Position numbers and translations under genes: made by a program. A stretch of DNA of 64,000 nucleotides from Caballeronia peredens (lineage in GTDB: Bacteria; Pseudomonadota; Gammaproteobacteria; Burkholderiales; Burkholderiaceae): positions 1 to 64,000 of the forward strand of contig FCOH02000002.1 of NCBI GenBank assembly GCA_001544595.2, read 5' to 3'. This document shows, one piece after another, positions 29,092 through 38,432 of this stretch. The stretch's first letter is position 1. Each line of letters opens with the position of its first letter. The notes below the pieces were generated by a model that saw only the letters and a list, made by a program, of their open reading frames with translations, ran no database searches and was not told the origin of the DNA.

Positions 29092-29614
29092 TCGTACATC
29101 CCCTCTAACTCTTGTCGCAACCCAGAGCACGCTCGAAAAGCGCGGCGGCCACCCCACATTGTGAACCGCCCCCTCCTCACTAGCTCACCTCGGCCATTTT
29201 TCGTCCGCGGAATGGCCCCCCGGAAAAAAGTGCCAGTTTGATTGTTAAATCTCTTAAATCGAGTGTCAAGGAATTTTTGGGATGGCCGTTAAGCTCGTTG
29301 CAAAGACCACATTCGTAGGGTAATTCCTGCTTTGCGTGTGCGGCGCCGTCCAAGCAAGTCATCTTGAAAAGTCGCATAATCGTCTCACTTGTGTGATACC
29401 GGCGGCACTGAAGGCGGGTGGCTCGGTTTGTTTTTTTTGAAGCTGTGCGATACTGGGTTCGACGAGGTGCAAGCGGGCCGCGCCGAACCGTTGGGCAGCG
29501 GCAAGACTGGATGGACCGTCGCTGCGCGAGCGCGTTTTCAGCGTTTCATTCCGGCCAAGCGGCCGATGCTGGAGCGGCGATTGCGGGGACGTCCTTGTTG
29601 TTTAGAATGGATGT
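29092..29614. promoter_or_regulatory. Divergent region between cspA and clpS
   Basis: This 523-base gap holds the leader of the cold-shock gene, roughly 140 bases, and its promoter at 29241-29269. The right half, toward clpS, should contain the clpSA promoter; I see no convincing -35/-10 pair there. Short open frames in this gap look like chance. Confidence 0.5.
29241..29269 (-). promoter_or_regulatory. Sigma-70 promoter of the cold-shock gene
   Basis: On the minus strand a perfect TTGACA (29264-29269) is followed after exactly 17 bases by AACAAT (29241-29246). Transcription would start near 29234 and give a leader of about 140 bases before the cold-shock start codon. Confidence 0.7.
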
Positions 29615-29929
29615 ATGGCGACCAATCCCAACAAGCAGGACGGCACGGTACTGGAGCGGCAGGAGCAGAAGCTCAAGAAGCCGGCCATGTACAAGGTGGT
29701 GCTGCTGAATGACGACTTCACGCCGATGGAATTCGTCGTGATGGTCGTGCAGGAATACTTCAATAAAGATCGTGAGACTGCGACGCAGATCATGCTCAAG
29801 GTTCATCGCGAAGGCAGGGGAGTTTGTGGGGTCTACACGCGAGACATTGCGTCGACCAAAGTTGAGCAAGTCGTTAGCCATGCAAGGCAAGCGGGACATC
29901 CGCTGCAGTGCGTGATGGAGGAAGCATGA
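29615..29929 (+). CDS. clpS: ATP-dependent Clp protease adaptor ClpS
   Basis: A 104-residue adaptor that delivers N-degron substrates to ClpAP. The conserved core [17 protein letters not shown] contains the Asn-Asp-Asp residues that read the substrate N-terminus, and [17 protein letters not shown] follows. The ATG at 29615 begins [10 protein letters not shown], a flexible tail known to contact ClpA. Its TGA overlaps the clpA start in an ATGA, so the two genes are translationally coupled. Confidence 0.97.
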   Translation: MATNPNKQDGTVLERQEQKLKKPAMYKVVLLNDDFTPMEFVVMVVQEYFNKDRETATQIMLKVHREGRGVCGVYTRDIASTKVEQVVSHARQAGHPLQCVMEEA

Positions 29930-32229
29930 TTGCCCAGGAACTGGAAGTCAGTCTGCACATGGCGTTTATGGAAGCACGTCAGGCGCGGCATGAGTTCATA
30001 ACGGTCGAGCATCTGTTGCTCGCCCTGTTGGACAATCCGACCGCGGCTGAAGTGTTGCGTGCCTGCGCAGCCAACATTGAAGATTTGCGGCAGAACCTGC
30101 GCAATTTCATTCATGACAACACGCCGACCGTGCCCGGCACGGACGACGTCGATACACAGCCGACGCTGGGTTTCCAGCGCGTGATCCAGCGCGCGATCAT
30201 GCATGTGCAATCGACTTCGAACGGCAAGAAGGAAGTGACCGGCGCCAATGTGCTGGTCGCGATCTTCGGCGAGAAAGACTCGCACGCGGTCTACTACCTG
30301 CAGCAGCAGGGCGTGACGCGGCTCGACGTCGTGAATTTCATTTCGCATGGCATCGCCAAGACGAACAGCGGCGATGCGGCCAAGGCCAACAGCGAAGCGA
30401 ATCCGGAATCGGAAGACGCCGCCGCGCAGAAGGAAACGCCGCTTGCGCAATTCACGCAGAACCTCAACCAGCTCGCCAAGGACGGCAAGATCGATCCGCT
30501 GATCGGCCGCGAACTGGAAGTCGAGCGCGTGGTGCAGGTGCTGTGCCGCCGCCGCAAGAATAATCCGCTGCTCGTCGGTGAAGCCGGCGTGGGCAAAACG
30601 GCGATCGCCGAAGGCCTCGCCTGGCGCATCACGCGCGGCGAAGTGCCGGACATTCTTGCCGACGCGCAGGTGTATTCGCTCGACATGGGCGCACTGCTCG
30701 CGGGCACGAAGTATCGCGGCGATTTCGAACAGCGTCTGAAGACGGTGCTCAAGGAACTGAAGGAGCGTCCGCACGCCATTCTGTTCATCGACGAAATTCA
30801 TACGCTGATCGGCGCGGGCGCGGCATCGGGCGGAACGCTCGACGCGTCGAACCTGCTCAAGCCGGCGTTGTCGTCGGGGCAGCTGAAGTGCATCGGCGCG
30901 ACCACGTTCACGGAATATCGCGGCATCTTCGAGAAGGATGCGGCGCTGTCGCGGCGCTTCCAGAAGGTCGACGTGACCGAGCCGTCCGTCGAGCAGACGA
31001 TCGCGATCCTGCGCGGCCTCAAGACGCGCTTCGAAGAGCATCACGGCGTGAAGTACTCGTCGGGTGCGCTGTCGGCGGCGGCGGAGTTGTCGGCGCGCTT
31101 CATCACGGATCGTCATCTGCCGGACAAGGCCATCGACGTGATCGACGAAGCGGGCGCGGCGCAACGCATCCTGCCGAAGTCGAAGCAGAAGAAGACCATC
31201 GGCAAGAGCGAGATCGAAGAGATCATCTCGAAGATCGCGCGCGTGCCGCCGCAAAGCGTGTCGCAGGACGACCGCAGCAAGCTTCAGACGCTCGACCGCG
31301 ATCTGAAGGCCGTCGTGTTCGGCCAGGATCCGGCCATCGATGCGCTGTCGGCATCGATCAAGATGGCGCGCGCGGGTCTCGGCAAGATGGACAAGCCGAT
31401 CGGCGCGTTCCTGTTCTCGGGTCCGACCGGCGTCGGCAAGACCGAAGTCGCGAAGCAACTCGCGTTCACGCTCGGCATCGAATTGCTGCGCTTCGACATG
31501 TCCGAGTACATGGAGCGTCACGCGGTGAGCCGGCTGATCGGCGCGCCGCCGGGCTATGTCGGGTTCGATCAGGGTGGACTGCTCACCGAAGCCGTCACGA
31601 AGAAGCCGCATTGCGTGCTGCTGCTGGACGAAATCGAGAAGGCGCATCCGGACATCTACAACGTGCTGCTGCAGGTGATGGACCACGGCACGCTGACGGA
31701 TAACAACGGCCGCAAGGCGGATTTCCGCAACGTCATCATCATCATGACGACGAACGCGGGCGCCGAGGCAATGGGCAAGGCGGTGATCGGTTTCACGTCG
31801 CGTCGCGAGTCGGGCGACGAAATGGCCGACATCAAGCGCATGTTCACGCCGGAGTTCCGCAACCGTCTGGATGCGATCATCAGCTTCCGTTCGCTGGACG
31901 AGGAAATCATCCTGCGCGTGGTCGACAAGTTCCTCATGCAACTGGAAGATCAGCTGCACGAGAAGAAGGTCGATGCGGTCTTCACCGATGCCTTGCGCAA
32001 GCATCTGGCAAAACACGGTTTCGATCCGCTGATGGGCGCGCGGCCGATGCAGCGTCTGATCCAGGACACGATCCGTCGTGCGCTGGCCGACGAACTGCTG
32101 TTCGGCAAGCTGGTCAACGGCGGCCGCGTAACCGTGGACGCCGACGCGGACGACAAGGTGCAGATCACCTTCGACGAGAACTCGACTCCGCCGCGCAATC
32201 CGAATCCGGAAGCGATCGAAGTCGACTGA
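29926..32229 (+). CDS. clpA: ATP-dependent Clp protease ATP-binding subunit ClpA
   Basis: A 767-residue AAA+ unfoldase that feeds substrates into the ClpP peptidase. An N-terminal repeat domain ([14 protein letters not shown]) is followed by the first AAA module with Walker [10 protein letters not shown] near residue 217 and Walker B FIDEIH near 289, and a second module with GPTGVGKTE near 500 and [12 protein letters not shown] near 565. The absence of a long middle coiled coil separates it from ClpB. The start at 29926 overlaps the clpS stop. A strong terminator follows. Confidence 0.97.
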   Translation: MIAQELEVSLHMAFMEARQARHEFITVEHLLLALLDNPTAAEVLRACAANIEDLRQNLRNFIHDNTPTVPGTDDVDTQPTLGFQRVIQRAIMHVQSTSNGKKEVTGANVLVAIFGEKDSHAVYYLQQQGVTRLDVVNFISHGIAKTNSGDAAKANSEANPESEDAAAQKETPLAQFTQNLNQLAKDGKIDPLIGRELEVERVVQVLCRRRKNNPLLVGEAGVGKTAIAEGLAWRITRGEVPDILADAQVYSLDMGALLAGTKYRGDFEQRLKTVLKELKERPHAILFIDEIHTLIGAGAASGGTLDASNLLKPALSSGQLKCIGATTFTEYRGIFEKDAALSRRFQKVDVTEPSVEQTIAILRGLKTRFEEHHGVKYSSGALSAAAELSARFITDRHLPDKAIDVIDEAGAAQRILPKSKQKKTIGKSEIEEIISKIARVPPQSVSQDDRSKLQTLDRDLKAVVFGQDPAIDALSASIKMARAGLGKMDKPIGAFLFSGPTGVGKTEVAKQLAFTLGIELLRFDMSEYMERHAVSRLIGAPPGYVGFDQGGLLTEAVTKKPHCVLLLDEIEKAHPDIYNVLLQVMDHGTLTDNNGRKADFRNVIIIMTTNAGAEAMGKAVIGFTSRRESGDEMADIKRMFTPEFRNRLDAIISFRSLDEEIILRVVDKFLMQLEDQLHEKKVDAVFTDALRKHLAKHGFDPLMGARPMQRLIQDTIRRALADELLFGKLVNGGRVTVDADADDKVQITFDENSTPPRNPNPEAIEVD

Positions 32230-32250
32230 TGAGTTTTGAGGCAAGACGCA

Positions 32251-32283
32251 AGGCGTGGACTCGAGAGAGTCCACGCCTTTTTC
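32251..32283 (+). terminator. Terminator of clpSA
   Basis: The perfect stem AGGCGTGGACTC/GAGTCCACGCCT, separated by a short loop, is followed by six T about 20 bases after the clpA stop. Confidence 0.88.
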
Positions 32284-32307
32284 ATTGGCGCGCCCAACGC
32301 GCGGCGC

Positions 32308-34824
32308 TCATTGATCGAAGCTGATCGGTGCGTTCATGTAAGCGTTGAGCTTGTTGCGCGTCCAAGCCTCCGGATTGCCGACCGATGACACGATGCCCGT
32401 GGTCGATCCGCCGCCGAGCAGCACGGCGAAGATGCCTCGCAGCGCGAAATCCGCGTACATCGGTAGTGAGACGTCGAACGGCTCCGAGCGGATGAACATG
32501 TCCTTCGCCGTGTTCCCCATATATTCGGTCTCGTTCGGAAATACGAGCGCAAGAATGTTCGCGTTGACATTGTTGTAATCGGAACCTATCGCGGCGTCGC
32601 CCATGATGCAGCTTCCGCCCGTGCCCCAATGCTGCGAATCGAAGCTGGTGGGAACGGAGTCGGATGTATTCGGCGTGCGGCTCGCAGGAATCTGCCATGG
32701 CATCACCGGCATTTTCAGCGCGAGACTGAGCTGCTCGCAGAAGTCGAAGTAGCGGCCCCATTCGCGCGTCCAGTAGCAGTAACCGTTGGCGTACCCGCGC
32801 TGCGTGAAGTCGTCCGCTTCGTAGCGGTCGACGGCGAGGAAGTCGGGAGCATTGGCGCCGCCGTAAGCGCCGAGCGAGTTCATGTAGCTGACCATCTGGC
32901 TCGCCACGGAGGCCGGGTCGTCGTCGCGGTAGATCCATTCCGAATCCCCCAGGCCCCACAGATTGACTTGCCAGCCGAACGTCACGCTCGGGGCGACCGT
33001 GCGCGTCAACCAGTTCACCGCTGCGACGTAGCCCGCCAGGGTATCGGTGATCGTCGAGGGCACGGTTGCCGTCACATTTCTGGTGGCGAGCGCGTCCCGA
33101 AGCGGCTTGACCACGGGCATCGCGTAACTCGGTCCGATTTTCATCTGCTGACACTCGCCGAGAAAATCGGGATTGACGATGAAGCCCGCCGGCACGGGAT
33201 GCGCGCTATCGATCGATTGCGTCGCGATGCCGAGCGCGAGGATGTAATTGGCGAAGCTGTTCGTGTGCGCGGTTGCGTCCTGCAGCACGTGATCCGCGTC
33301 GCCGCCGGAGAGGTTGCAAGTGTACGAGACGATGACGGGTAGCACGGGTTGAACATTACCTAGCGCAGCTTCCGTATCGCGCGCGAGCTGGATGATCGAG
33401 CGCGTTTTCGGGTCGTCGTCCAGTACGACGCTTGCGTCGCCAGCGCCATCGTTGCCTGCATAAGAAAAGACCGACGTCGCGCGTGCCGCGACGAAATCGG
33501 CTTTGTCGTTCGGCGTCAGGTCCGCGCAGCCGCCGAAGGCGAGATAGGGCGGGAAGCCTCGCACCATGAGATTGGCCGAGCGCGTCACCGATACGGCCAG
33601 GCTGTTCGTGCCCGACGCAGACACCGTAATCTGAGCGGGCGCGGTCACGGCGTACACAATGCCCTTGTCGAGGAAGTTGCCGGTCACCACCGTATAGGCG
33701 CCCGGTTTCACCGGCGTGCTGAACGCCGTCTGCTGCGTCTGCACGTCGAACGACTGCGCGTAGTTCATGCTGCCGGTGAGACGCACCGTGATCTGGCGGT
33801 CGACGGTCTGATCGGCAGTCAGGCTGACTGGCAACGCTACGAAACCCTGCGTGTCGACGGGCGTCTGGGTCACGTTCGAGTCAGTGATACTCACGGTCTT
33901 CAGCGCGTTTTCCAGCACCACGGCGGCAACCACGAAACTGAAGTTGACGTTGTTGAGCGCAATCGGTTTGATCGAAACCTGAGCGGTCACGCCCACCGGC
34001 AGGCGGCGCAGCTGCGTCGTCTGATTCACGCCTGACTGGAATTGCGCAAGCGTTGCGCCGGTGGCGATGTTGCTCACGGTCACGTCGAGAATTTCGGTTG
34101 AGAGGCCCGACAGATTGCCGATCGCGACGTCGAGCGCGGCAAAGCGTTGCACTGGCTGGAACGAGACCGTCACGTTGGTTGTTTGTCCGGTCGCGATGTT
34201 CGCCTGGCCTGGCTGGATCAGAAGGTCGGCGACCACAGTCTGGTCCGCGTTGCTGACCGGCTTGCCTGTGATGGCGTAAGCGCCCTGTTCGAGGTCGATC
34301 GAAGTGGACTGGCCGTATTGAAGGTTGAGCGGCGTGGAGGTGCTGCCGAGCGTGAAGACGATCTGCGGCGTCACGGCGTCGAGCGCCGGATCGGGACTCG
34401 GTCCGCATGCGACGAGCGCTGTACCGGTGATGGCGGGCGCCGCGTCGGCGGCGAAGACGAAGGAGTTGAGCCACGCTTCGGTGTCTTGTGTCAGGTCGCC
34501 GTTGACGCCGATCGAGATCGCGTCGTCGACCACGAGCGTATAGCTTGCAATCCCGGCAATCAACGGCAAGGTCGCGGTCACCGAGAATGTGCTGGCGTCG
34601 ATTTGCGTGTTCGTCACGGTCGTGGCAGCAGGGTCGATTACCCATTGCGCGAACTGCACGGTGATAAACGTTGCGTCGACGGACGCGGGCGACTTGAAAT
34701 TCATCGAAAGAAACTTCGTGAATTTTACGGGAGTGCCATCTTCGTAACGCAGGTTTTTAACAATGATATTGCCGTACCACTCTGTTGCACCAGATTGCAG
34801 GGCCGCGTCGTAAATGATCTTCAT
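32308..34824 (-). CDS. Large multidomain protein of unknown function, possible glycoside-hydrolase-like barrel
   Basis: An 838-residue protein I cannot assign to a family. Of three nearby ATGs (34836, 34827, 34824) the last, giving MKIIYDAALQSG, is best placed six bases after GGAG. There is no signal peptide. Residues 1-130 look like a beta-sandwich binding domain; about 140-430 are Thr/Val/Asn-rich beta repeats with similar endings. From about 440 the character changes to alternating strands and helices: LPVIVSYTC, AGFIVNPDFLGE, FGWQVNLWG, DFLAVDRYEADD and MPVMPWQIP resemble strand ends of a TIM barrel with acidic residues, which suggests a glycosidase-like domain. This is inference. It stands alone, convergent with clpA, and is lower in G+C than its neighbours. 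Confidence 0.7.
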   Translation of the reverse strand: MKIIYDAALQSGATEWYGNIIVKNLRYEDGTPVKFTKFLSMNFKSPASVDATFITVQFAQWVIDPAATTVTNTQIDASTFSVTATLPLIAGIASYTLVVDDAISIGVNGDLTQDTEAWLNSFVFAADAAPAITGTALVACGPSPDPALDAVTPQIVFTLGSTSTPLNLQYGQSTSIDLEQGAYAITGKPVSNADQTVVADLLIQPGQANIATGQTTNVTVSFQPVQRFAALDVAIGNLSGLSTEILDVTVSNIATGATLAQFQSGVNQTTQLRRLPVGVTAQVSIKPIALNNVNFSFVVAAVVLENALKTVSITDSNVTQTPVDTQGFVALPVSLTADQTVDRQITVRLTGSMNYAQSFDVQTQQTAFSTPVKPGAYTVVTGNFLDKGIVYAVTAPAQITVSASGTNSLAVSVTRSANLMVRGFPPYLAFGGCADLTPNDKADFVAARATSVFSYAGNDGAGDASVVLDDDPKTRSIIQLARDTEAALGNVQPVLPVIVSYTCNLSGGDADHVLQDATAHTNSFANYILALGIATQSIDSAHPVPAGFIVNPDFLGECQQMKIGPSYAMPVVKPLRDALATRNVTATVPSTITDTLAGYVAAVNWLTRTVAPSVTFGWQVNLWGLGDSEWIYRDDDPASVASQMVSYMNSLGAYGGANAPDFLAVDRYEADDFTQRGYANGYCYWTREWGRYFDFCEQLSLALKMPVMPWQIPASRTPNTSDSVPTSFDSQHWGTGGSCIMGDAAIGSDYNNVNANILALVFPNETEYMGNTAKDMFIRSEPFDVSLPMYADFALRGIFAVLLGGGSTTGIVSSVGNPEAWTRNKLNAYMNAPISFDQ

Positions 34825-35094
34825 CATTTTCTCCATTAATTAAGGATAACGAATAAATAATCGGATAATGACTGCGCGTTGATATCCTGCTCCAGACGAG
34901 CTGTGGATCCGTCGATGGCGCTTTCGAGCAAGGGGGAGAGGGCGCTGCATGAAATGATTCGCGCCCCTAATCAACAGCCTTATTTATAGCTTTCTATTAG
35001 CTTAAAAACTGTGCAGTTTTGTAAAAAAGCGACGCGCCGTGGTCAACTGGGACCGCTCTTGTTTCTTATTTGAAAATTCCCCGCGGTGTGAAAT
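34825..35094. other. AT-rich gap upstream of the large protein gene
   Basis: Together with the dut terminator this forms a gap of about 350 bases with low G+C. No open frame or known element is visible. The promoter of the large protein gene is probably here. Confidence 0.4.
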
Positions 35095-35128
35095 AAAAAA
35101 CGCGGAATATCGGGAGATAATCCGCGTC
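35095..35128 (-). terminator. Terminator of dut
   Basis: On the minus strand the stem ACGCGGA/TCCGCGT closes a loop of about 14 bases and runs into six T. It ends the long ribF-to-dut run of minus-strand genes. Confidence 0.75.
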
Positions 35129-35175
35129 ATTGTGCAACCTTTGATTGAAACGTCAGCGGGCGAAACCCGCCAGTT

Positions 35176-35622
35176 TCAGTGCTTGCCCGTGCTGCCGAAA
35201 CCGCCCGCGCCGCGTTCGCTCGCCTCGAAATCGTCGACGATATTGAACTCCGCCTGCACGACCGGCACGATCACCATCTGCGCGAGACGCTCCATTGGAT
35301 TGAGCGTGAACGCGGTGTCGCCGCGATTCCACGTCGAAACCATCAATTGGCCTTGATAATCCGAATCGATCAGTCCGACGAGATTGCCGAGCACGATGCC
35401 ATGTTTGTGGCCGAGCCCCGAGCGCGGCAGGATTACCGCGGCGTAACCAGGATCGGCGAGATGGATGGCGAGACCGGTCGGCACGAGCACGGTCTGATGC
35501 GGCTCGATCACGAGCGGCGCATCGAGACACGCGCGCAGATCGAGGCCCGCGCTGCCGGGCGTGGCGTAGGCGGGCATGAAATCGCGCATGCGCGCATCGA
35601 GGATCTTGACGTCGAGTTTCAT
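35176..35622 (-). CDS. dut: Deoxyuridine 5'-triphosphate nucleotidohydrolase
   Basis: A 148-residue trimeric dUTPase that hydrolyses dUTP to dUMP, supplying thymidylate synthesis and keeping uracil out of DNA. Motifs are in order: [47 protein letters not shown] and the C-terminal [10 protein letters not shown]. The start at ATG 35622 (MKLDVKILD) matches the family; a second ATG at 35634 overlaps the stop of the upstream gene and would add four residues. It is the last gene of the run. Confidence 0.96.
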   Translation of the reverse strand: MKLDVKILDARMRDFMPAYATPGSAGLDLRACLDAPLVIEPHQTVLVPTGLAIHLADPGYAAVILPRSGLGHKHGIVLGNLVGLIDSDYQGQLMVSTWNRGDTAFTLNPMERLAQMVIVPVVQAEFNIVDDFEASERGAGGFGSTGKH

Positions 35623-35633
35623 TGGTTCAGGCA

Positions 35634-36635
35634 TCAGCGGCCGAGCTCGAATGCTTCGGCCAGGAGTTGATAGGACCGCGTGCGCGCGGTGTAGCTGCCG
35701 GCGACCGTCAGCACGATCAGTTCGTCGGCGTTGAATCGTTCCTGCAGCGCGTGCAGTTTTTCGGTCACGCGTTCCGGCGTGCCGATGATGCTGCGCGCCT
35801 TCTCATGCGCAATCACCGCGCGCTCGCGCTCGCCGTACTGCTGCGCGGCGCCTTGCGCGATCGATGGAACCGGCTGGTTCAGCCCGTAGGCCATCTGCAC
35901 GCGGCGCAGATCGACGGCTTTTTCGAGCGCCTGCGCTTCTTCGTCGGTATCGGCGCAAATGACGAACACCGCTGCCGCGAGATACGGCTGCGCTTCGTGG
36001 CCGGCGACGAAGCGCTCGCGATACGCCTCTGCCACGCTATCGCCGTATTGCGCGTTGATGAAATGCGCGAACGCGAAGCGAATGCCGAGCTGCGCGGCGA
36101 GCAGGCCGCCGAAGTCGCTCGAGCCGAGCATCCACAGTTCGGGGCGCGTGTCGATGTTCGGCTGCAGCAGCACGCCACGGGCGAGCGAATCGTCGGGGAG
36201 CTTGCCGTCGAAAAGCGCGATCAGTTCCGCGACCTGCTGCGGAAAAATGTCGCCGCGATTGTACGAGCCCGCCGCGACCGCCTGCGCCGTGCGCATATCG
36301 CCGCCAGGCGCGCGGCCGACGCCCAGATCGACGCGATTCGGAAACAGCGCTTCGAGCATCAGGAACTGTTCGGCGACCTTGAACGGCGAGTAATACGGCA
36401 GCATCACGCCGCCCGAGCCGATGCGAATGCGCTTCGTCAGACTGCCGATGCGCGCGAGCATTACTTCCGGGCACGGATTCGACACGCCGTACAGCCCGTG
36501 ATGCTCCGCGCACCAGTAGCGCGTGTAGCCGAGATCATCGGCGAGTTGCGCGAGATCGAGCGTAGCGGCAATGGCGTCGGCGCTCGTGTGGCCGTGGATG
36601 ACCGGCGTCTGGTCGAGAACGGATAGACGGGTCAT
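35634..36635 (-). CDS. LLM-class flavin-dependent oxidoreductase (YhbW-like)
   Basis: A 333-residue luciferase-like monooxygenase, an FMN-dependent enzyme with a TIM barrel. The N-terminus ([19 protein letters not shown]), [30 protein letters not shown] and [13 protein letters not shown] are typical of the MsnO8/YhbW group. The physiological substrate is unknown. It starts at 36635 and overlaps the coaBC stop in an ATGA, placing a poorly characterised enzyme inside a housekeeping operon between coaBC and dut. Confidence 0.92.
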   Translation of the reverse strand: MTRLSVLDQTPVIHGHTSADAIAATLDLAQLADDLGYTRYWCAEHHGLYGVSNPCPEVMLARIGSLTKRIRIGSGGVMLPYYSPFKVAEQFLMLEALFPNRVDLGVGRAPGGDMRTAQAVAAGSYNRGDIFPQQVAELIALFDGKLPDDSLARGVLLQPNIDTRPELWMLGSSDFGGLLAAQLGIRFAFAHFINAQYGDSVAEAYRERFVAGHEAQPYLAAAVFVICADTDEEAQALEKAVDLRRVQMAYGLNQPVPSIAQGAAQQYGERERAVIAHEKARSIIGTPERVTEKLHALQERFNADELIVLTVAGSYTARTRSYQLLAEAFELGR

Positions 36636-37912
36636 GAGAGCAGCGGGCCGCCGGTTTTCGGCGCACGTCGGGCGATTTCGACGATCAGCGTGCGCGCGAG
36701 TTGCTGCTTGTCCGCGCGCGGCAGCGGTGTGGCGCCGCTCGCTTCGAACAGCACGACTTCGTTGTCGTCGCGCCCGAACGTGAGCGGGCCGAGATTGCCG
36801 ATCAGAAGCGGCACATTCTTGCGCTTGCGCTTCTCTTCGCCGTGGACGTCGAGATCGCCGCTTTCGGCCGCGAAGCCGACGCAGAACGGCGGATTCGGCA
36901 GTCTGGCCACGGACGCCAGAATGTCCGGATTCTCGACGAAGCTGAAGCTCGGCAGCGCGCCGTCGCTCGTCTTCTTGATCTTATGTTCGCTCACGTGATC
37001 GACGCGCCAGTCGGCGACCGCCGCCACGGCGATGAAAATGTCTGAATCGGGCGTCGCGTTCATGACGGCGTCGTGCATCTGCTGCGCGGTCTGCACGTCT
37101 TCGCGATAGACGCCCCACGGCGTCGGCAGCGAGACCGGCCCGGCGACGAGATGCACGTCCGCGCCCGCCTGCGCCGCCGCGCGCGCGAGCGCGAAGCCCA
37201 TCTTGCCCGACGACCGGTTGGTGATGCCGCGCACCGGATCGAGCGGCTCGAAGGTCGGGCCTGCCGTGATGAGCACGCGCTGGCCGCGCAGAATCTTCGG
37301 CTGGAAGAACGCGCAGATCGCCTCGAACGCGGCTTCCGGCTCGATCATGCGGCCGTCGCCGACTTCGCCGCATGCCTGCGATCCCGAATCCGGCCCGAGC
37401 ACTTCGACGCCGTCGCCGCGAAGCTGCGCGACGTTGCGCTGCGTCGCCGGGTTCTGCCACATCTGGCGGTTCATCGCGGGCACGACGAGCAGCGGGCAAT
37501 CGCGCGCAATGCACAGCGTCGAGAGCAGGTCGTCGCACATGCCGTGCGCGAGCTTCGCGAGGAAGTCGGTGGAGGCGGGCGCGATGACGATCGCATCCGC
37601 TTCGCGCGAGAGGTCGATGTGCGGCATGTTGTTCGGCATGCGCGCGTCCCATTGCGACGTGTACACGGGGCGGCCGGAGAGCGCCTGCATCGTGACGGGC
37701 GTGATGAACTGCGTGGCCGCTTCGGTCATCACGATCTGCACGGTCGCGCCGGCCTTGATGAGAAGACGCGTGAGCTCGGCGATCTTGTAGCAGGCGATGC
37801 CGCCGCTCAGGCCCAGAACGAGGTGTTTGCCCGCGAGTTCCAATTTGCCTCCGTCGGGAATGAAGTGCGCGGGGTCATCGAATGGAAGCGATGAAGCCGC
37901 GCGTTGCATCAT
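36632..37912 (-). CDS. coaBC: Bifunctional phosphopantothenoylcysteine decarboxylase / phosphopantothenate-cysteine ligase
   Basis: A 426-residue fusion enzyme for two steps of coenzyme A synthesis. The N-terminal flavoprotein decarboxylase domain shows GLSGGIACYK, IAPASTDFLAKLAHGMCDDLL and VPAMNRQMW; the catalytic His and the PXMNxxMW motif are present. The ligase domain begins near RVLITAGPTFEPLDPVR, followed by ITNRSSGKMG and AAVADW. The ATG at 37912 gives an N-terminal extension of some 25 residues; a later start is possible. It follows lspA by 10 bases. Confidence 0.96.
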   Translation of the reverse strand: MMQRAASSLPFDDPAHFIPDGGKLELAGKHLVLGLSGGIACYKIAELTRLLIKAGATVQIVMTEAATQFITPVTMQALSGRPVYTSQWDARMPNNMPHIDLSREADAIVIAPASTDFLAKLAHGMCDDLLSTLCIARDCPLLVVPAMNRQMWQNPATQRNVAQLRGDGVEVLGPDSGSQACGEVGDGRMIEPEAAFEAICAFFQPKILRGQRVLITAGPTFEPLDPVRGITNRSSGKMGFALARAAAQAGADVHLVAGPVSLPTPWGVYREDVQTAQQMHDAVMNATPDSDIFIAVAAVADWRVDHVSEHKIKKTSDGALPSFSFVENPDILASVARLPNPPFCVGFAAESGDLDVHGEEKRKRKNVPLLIGNLGPLTFGRDDNEVVLFEASGATPLPRADKQQLARTLIVEIARRAPKTGGPLLS

Positions 37913-37922
37913 GGAAAGCGCG

Positions 37923-38432
37923 TCAGCGCGAACCGCGCACGCGCCGGAGTTCGTCGAAAATCAGCAGCGCGGCGCCGACGGTGATGGCGCTGTCGGCGAG
38001 GTTGAACGCCGGCCAGTGCCATGCGTTCACGTGAAAATCCAGAAAGTCGATGACGTGCCCGTACGCGAGCCGGTCGATCACGTTGCCGATCGCGCCGCCC
38101 ATGATGAGCGCGAGCGCCGCGCAGAAAAGCCGCTGCGCCGCATGCTTCTTGAGCAGATAGCAGATTACGACCGCCGCGACGACGCCGAGCGCCGTGAGCG
38201 CCCAGCGCTGCCAGCCGCCCGCCGCCGCGAGGAAGCTGAACGCCGCGCCGCGGTTGTAGACGAGCAGCAGGTTGAAGAAGGGCGTGAGTGCGTGCGGCTC
38301 GCCGTAGGCAAACACCTTCTGCACGGCGATCTTCGTCAGCTGGTCGAACAGGATCACGATTAGCGCGACGCCGAGCCAAGGCGCGAGCGAGCCACGGGTG
38401 GAAGTTTGTTTCGCCATCGATCGGGCCATCAT
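37923..38432 (-). CDS. lspA: Lipoprotein signal peptidase
   Basis: A 169-residue inner-membrane aspartyl protease that removes signal peptides from lipidated prolipoproteins. Four membrane helices are readable and the catalytic aspartates lie in [18 protein letters not shown] and NLADSAI, with NRGAAFSF between helices. The first ATG at 38432 overlaps the ileS stop in an ATGA; the ATG at 38417 (MAKQTSTRG) is an alternative start. It is the standard ileS-lspA pair. Confidence 0.96.
   Translation of the reverse strand: MMARSMAKQTSTRGSLAPWLGVALIVILFDQLTKIAVQKVFAYGEPHALTPFFNLLLVYNRGAAFSFLAAAGGWQRWALTALGVVAAVVICYLLKKHAAQRLFCAALALIMGGAIGNVIDRLAYGHVIDFLDFHVNAWHWPAFNLADSAITVGAALLIFDELRRVRGSR

Noticed and set aside
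28884-29157. Upstream extension of the cold-shock protein to 29157
   Set aside because: The extra 22 residues are unlike any cold-shock protein and the internal ATG at 29091 has a good ribosome binding site.
29180-29377. 65-residue frame upstream of the cold-shock gene
   Set aside because: It spans the cold-shock promoter and has no recognisable sequence.
29833-32274. 813-residue minus-strand frame opposite clpA
   Set aside because: Antisense shadow of clpA; no motif of its own.
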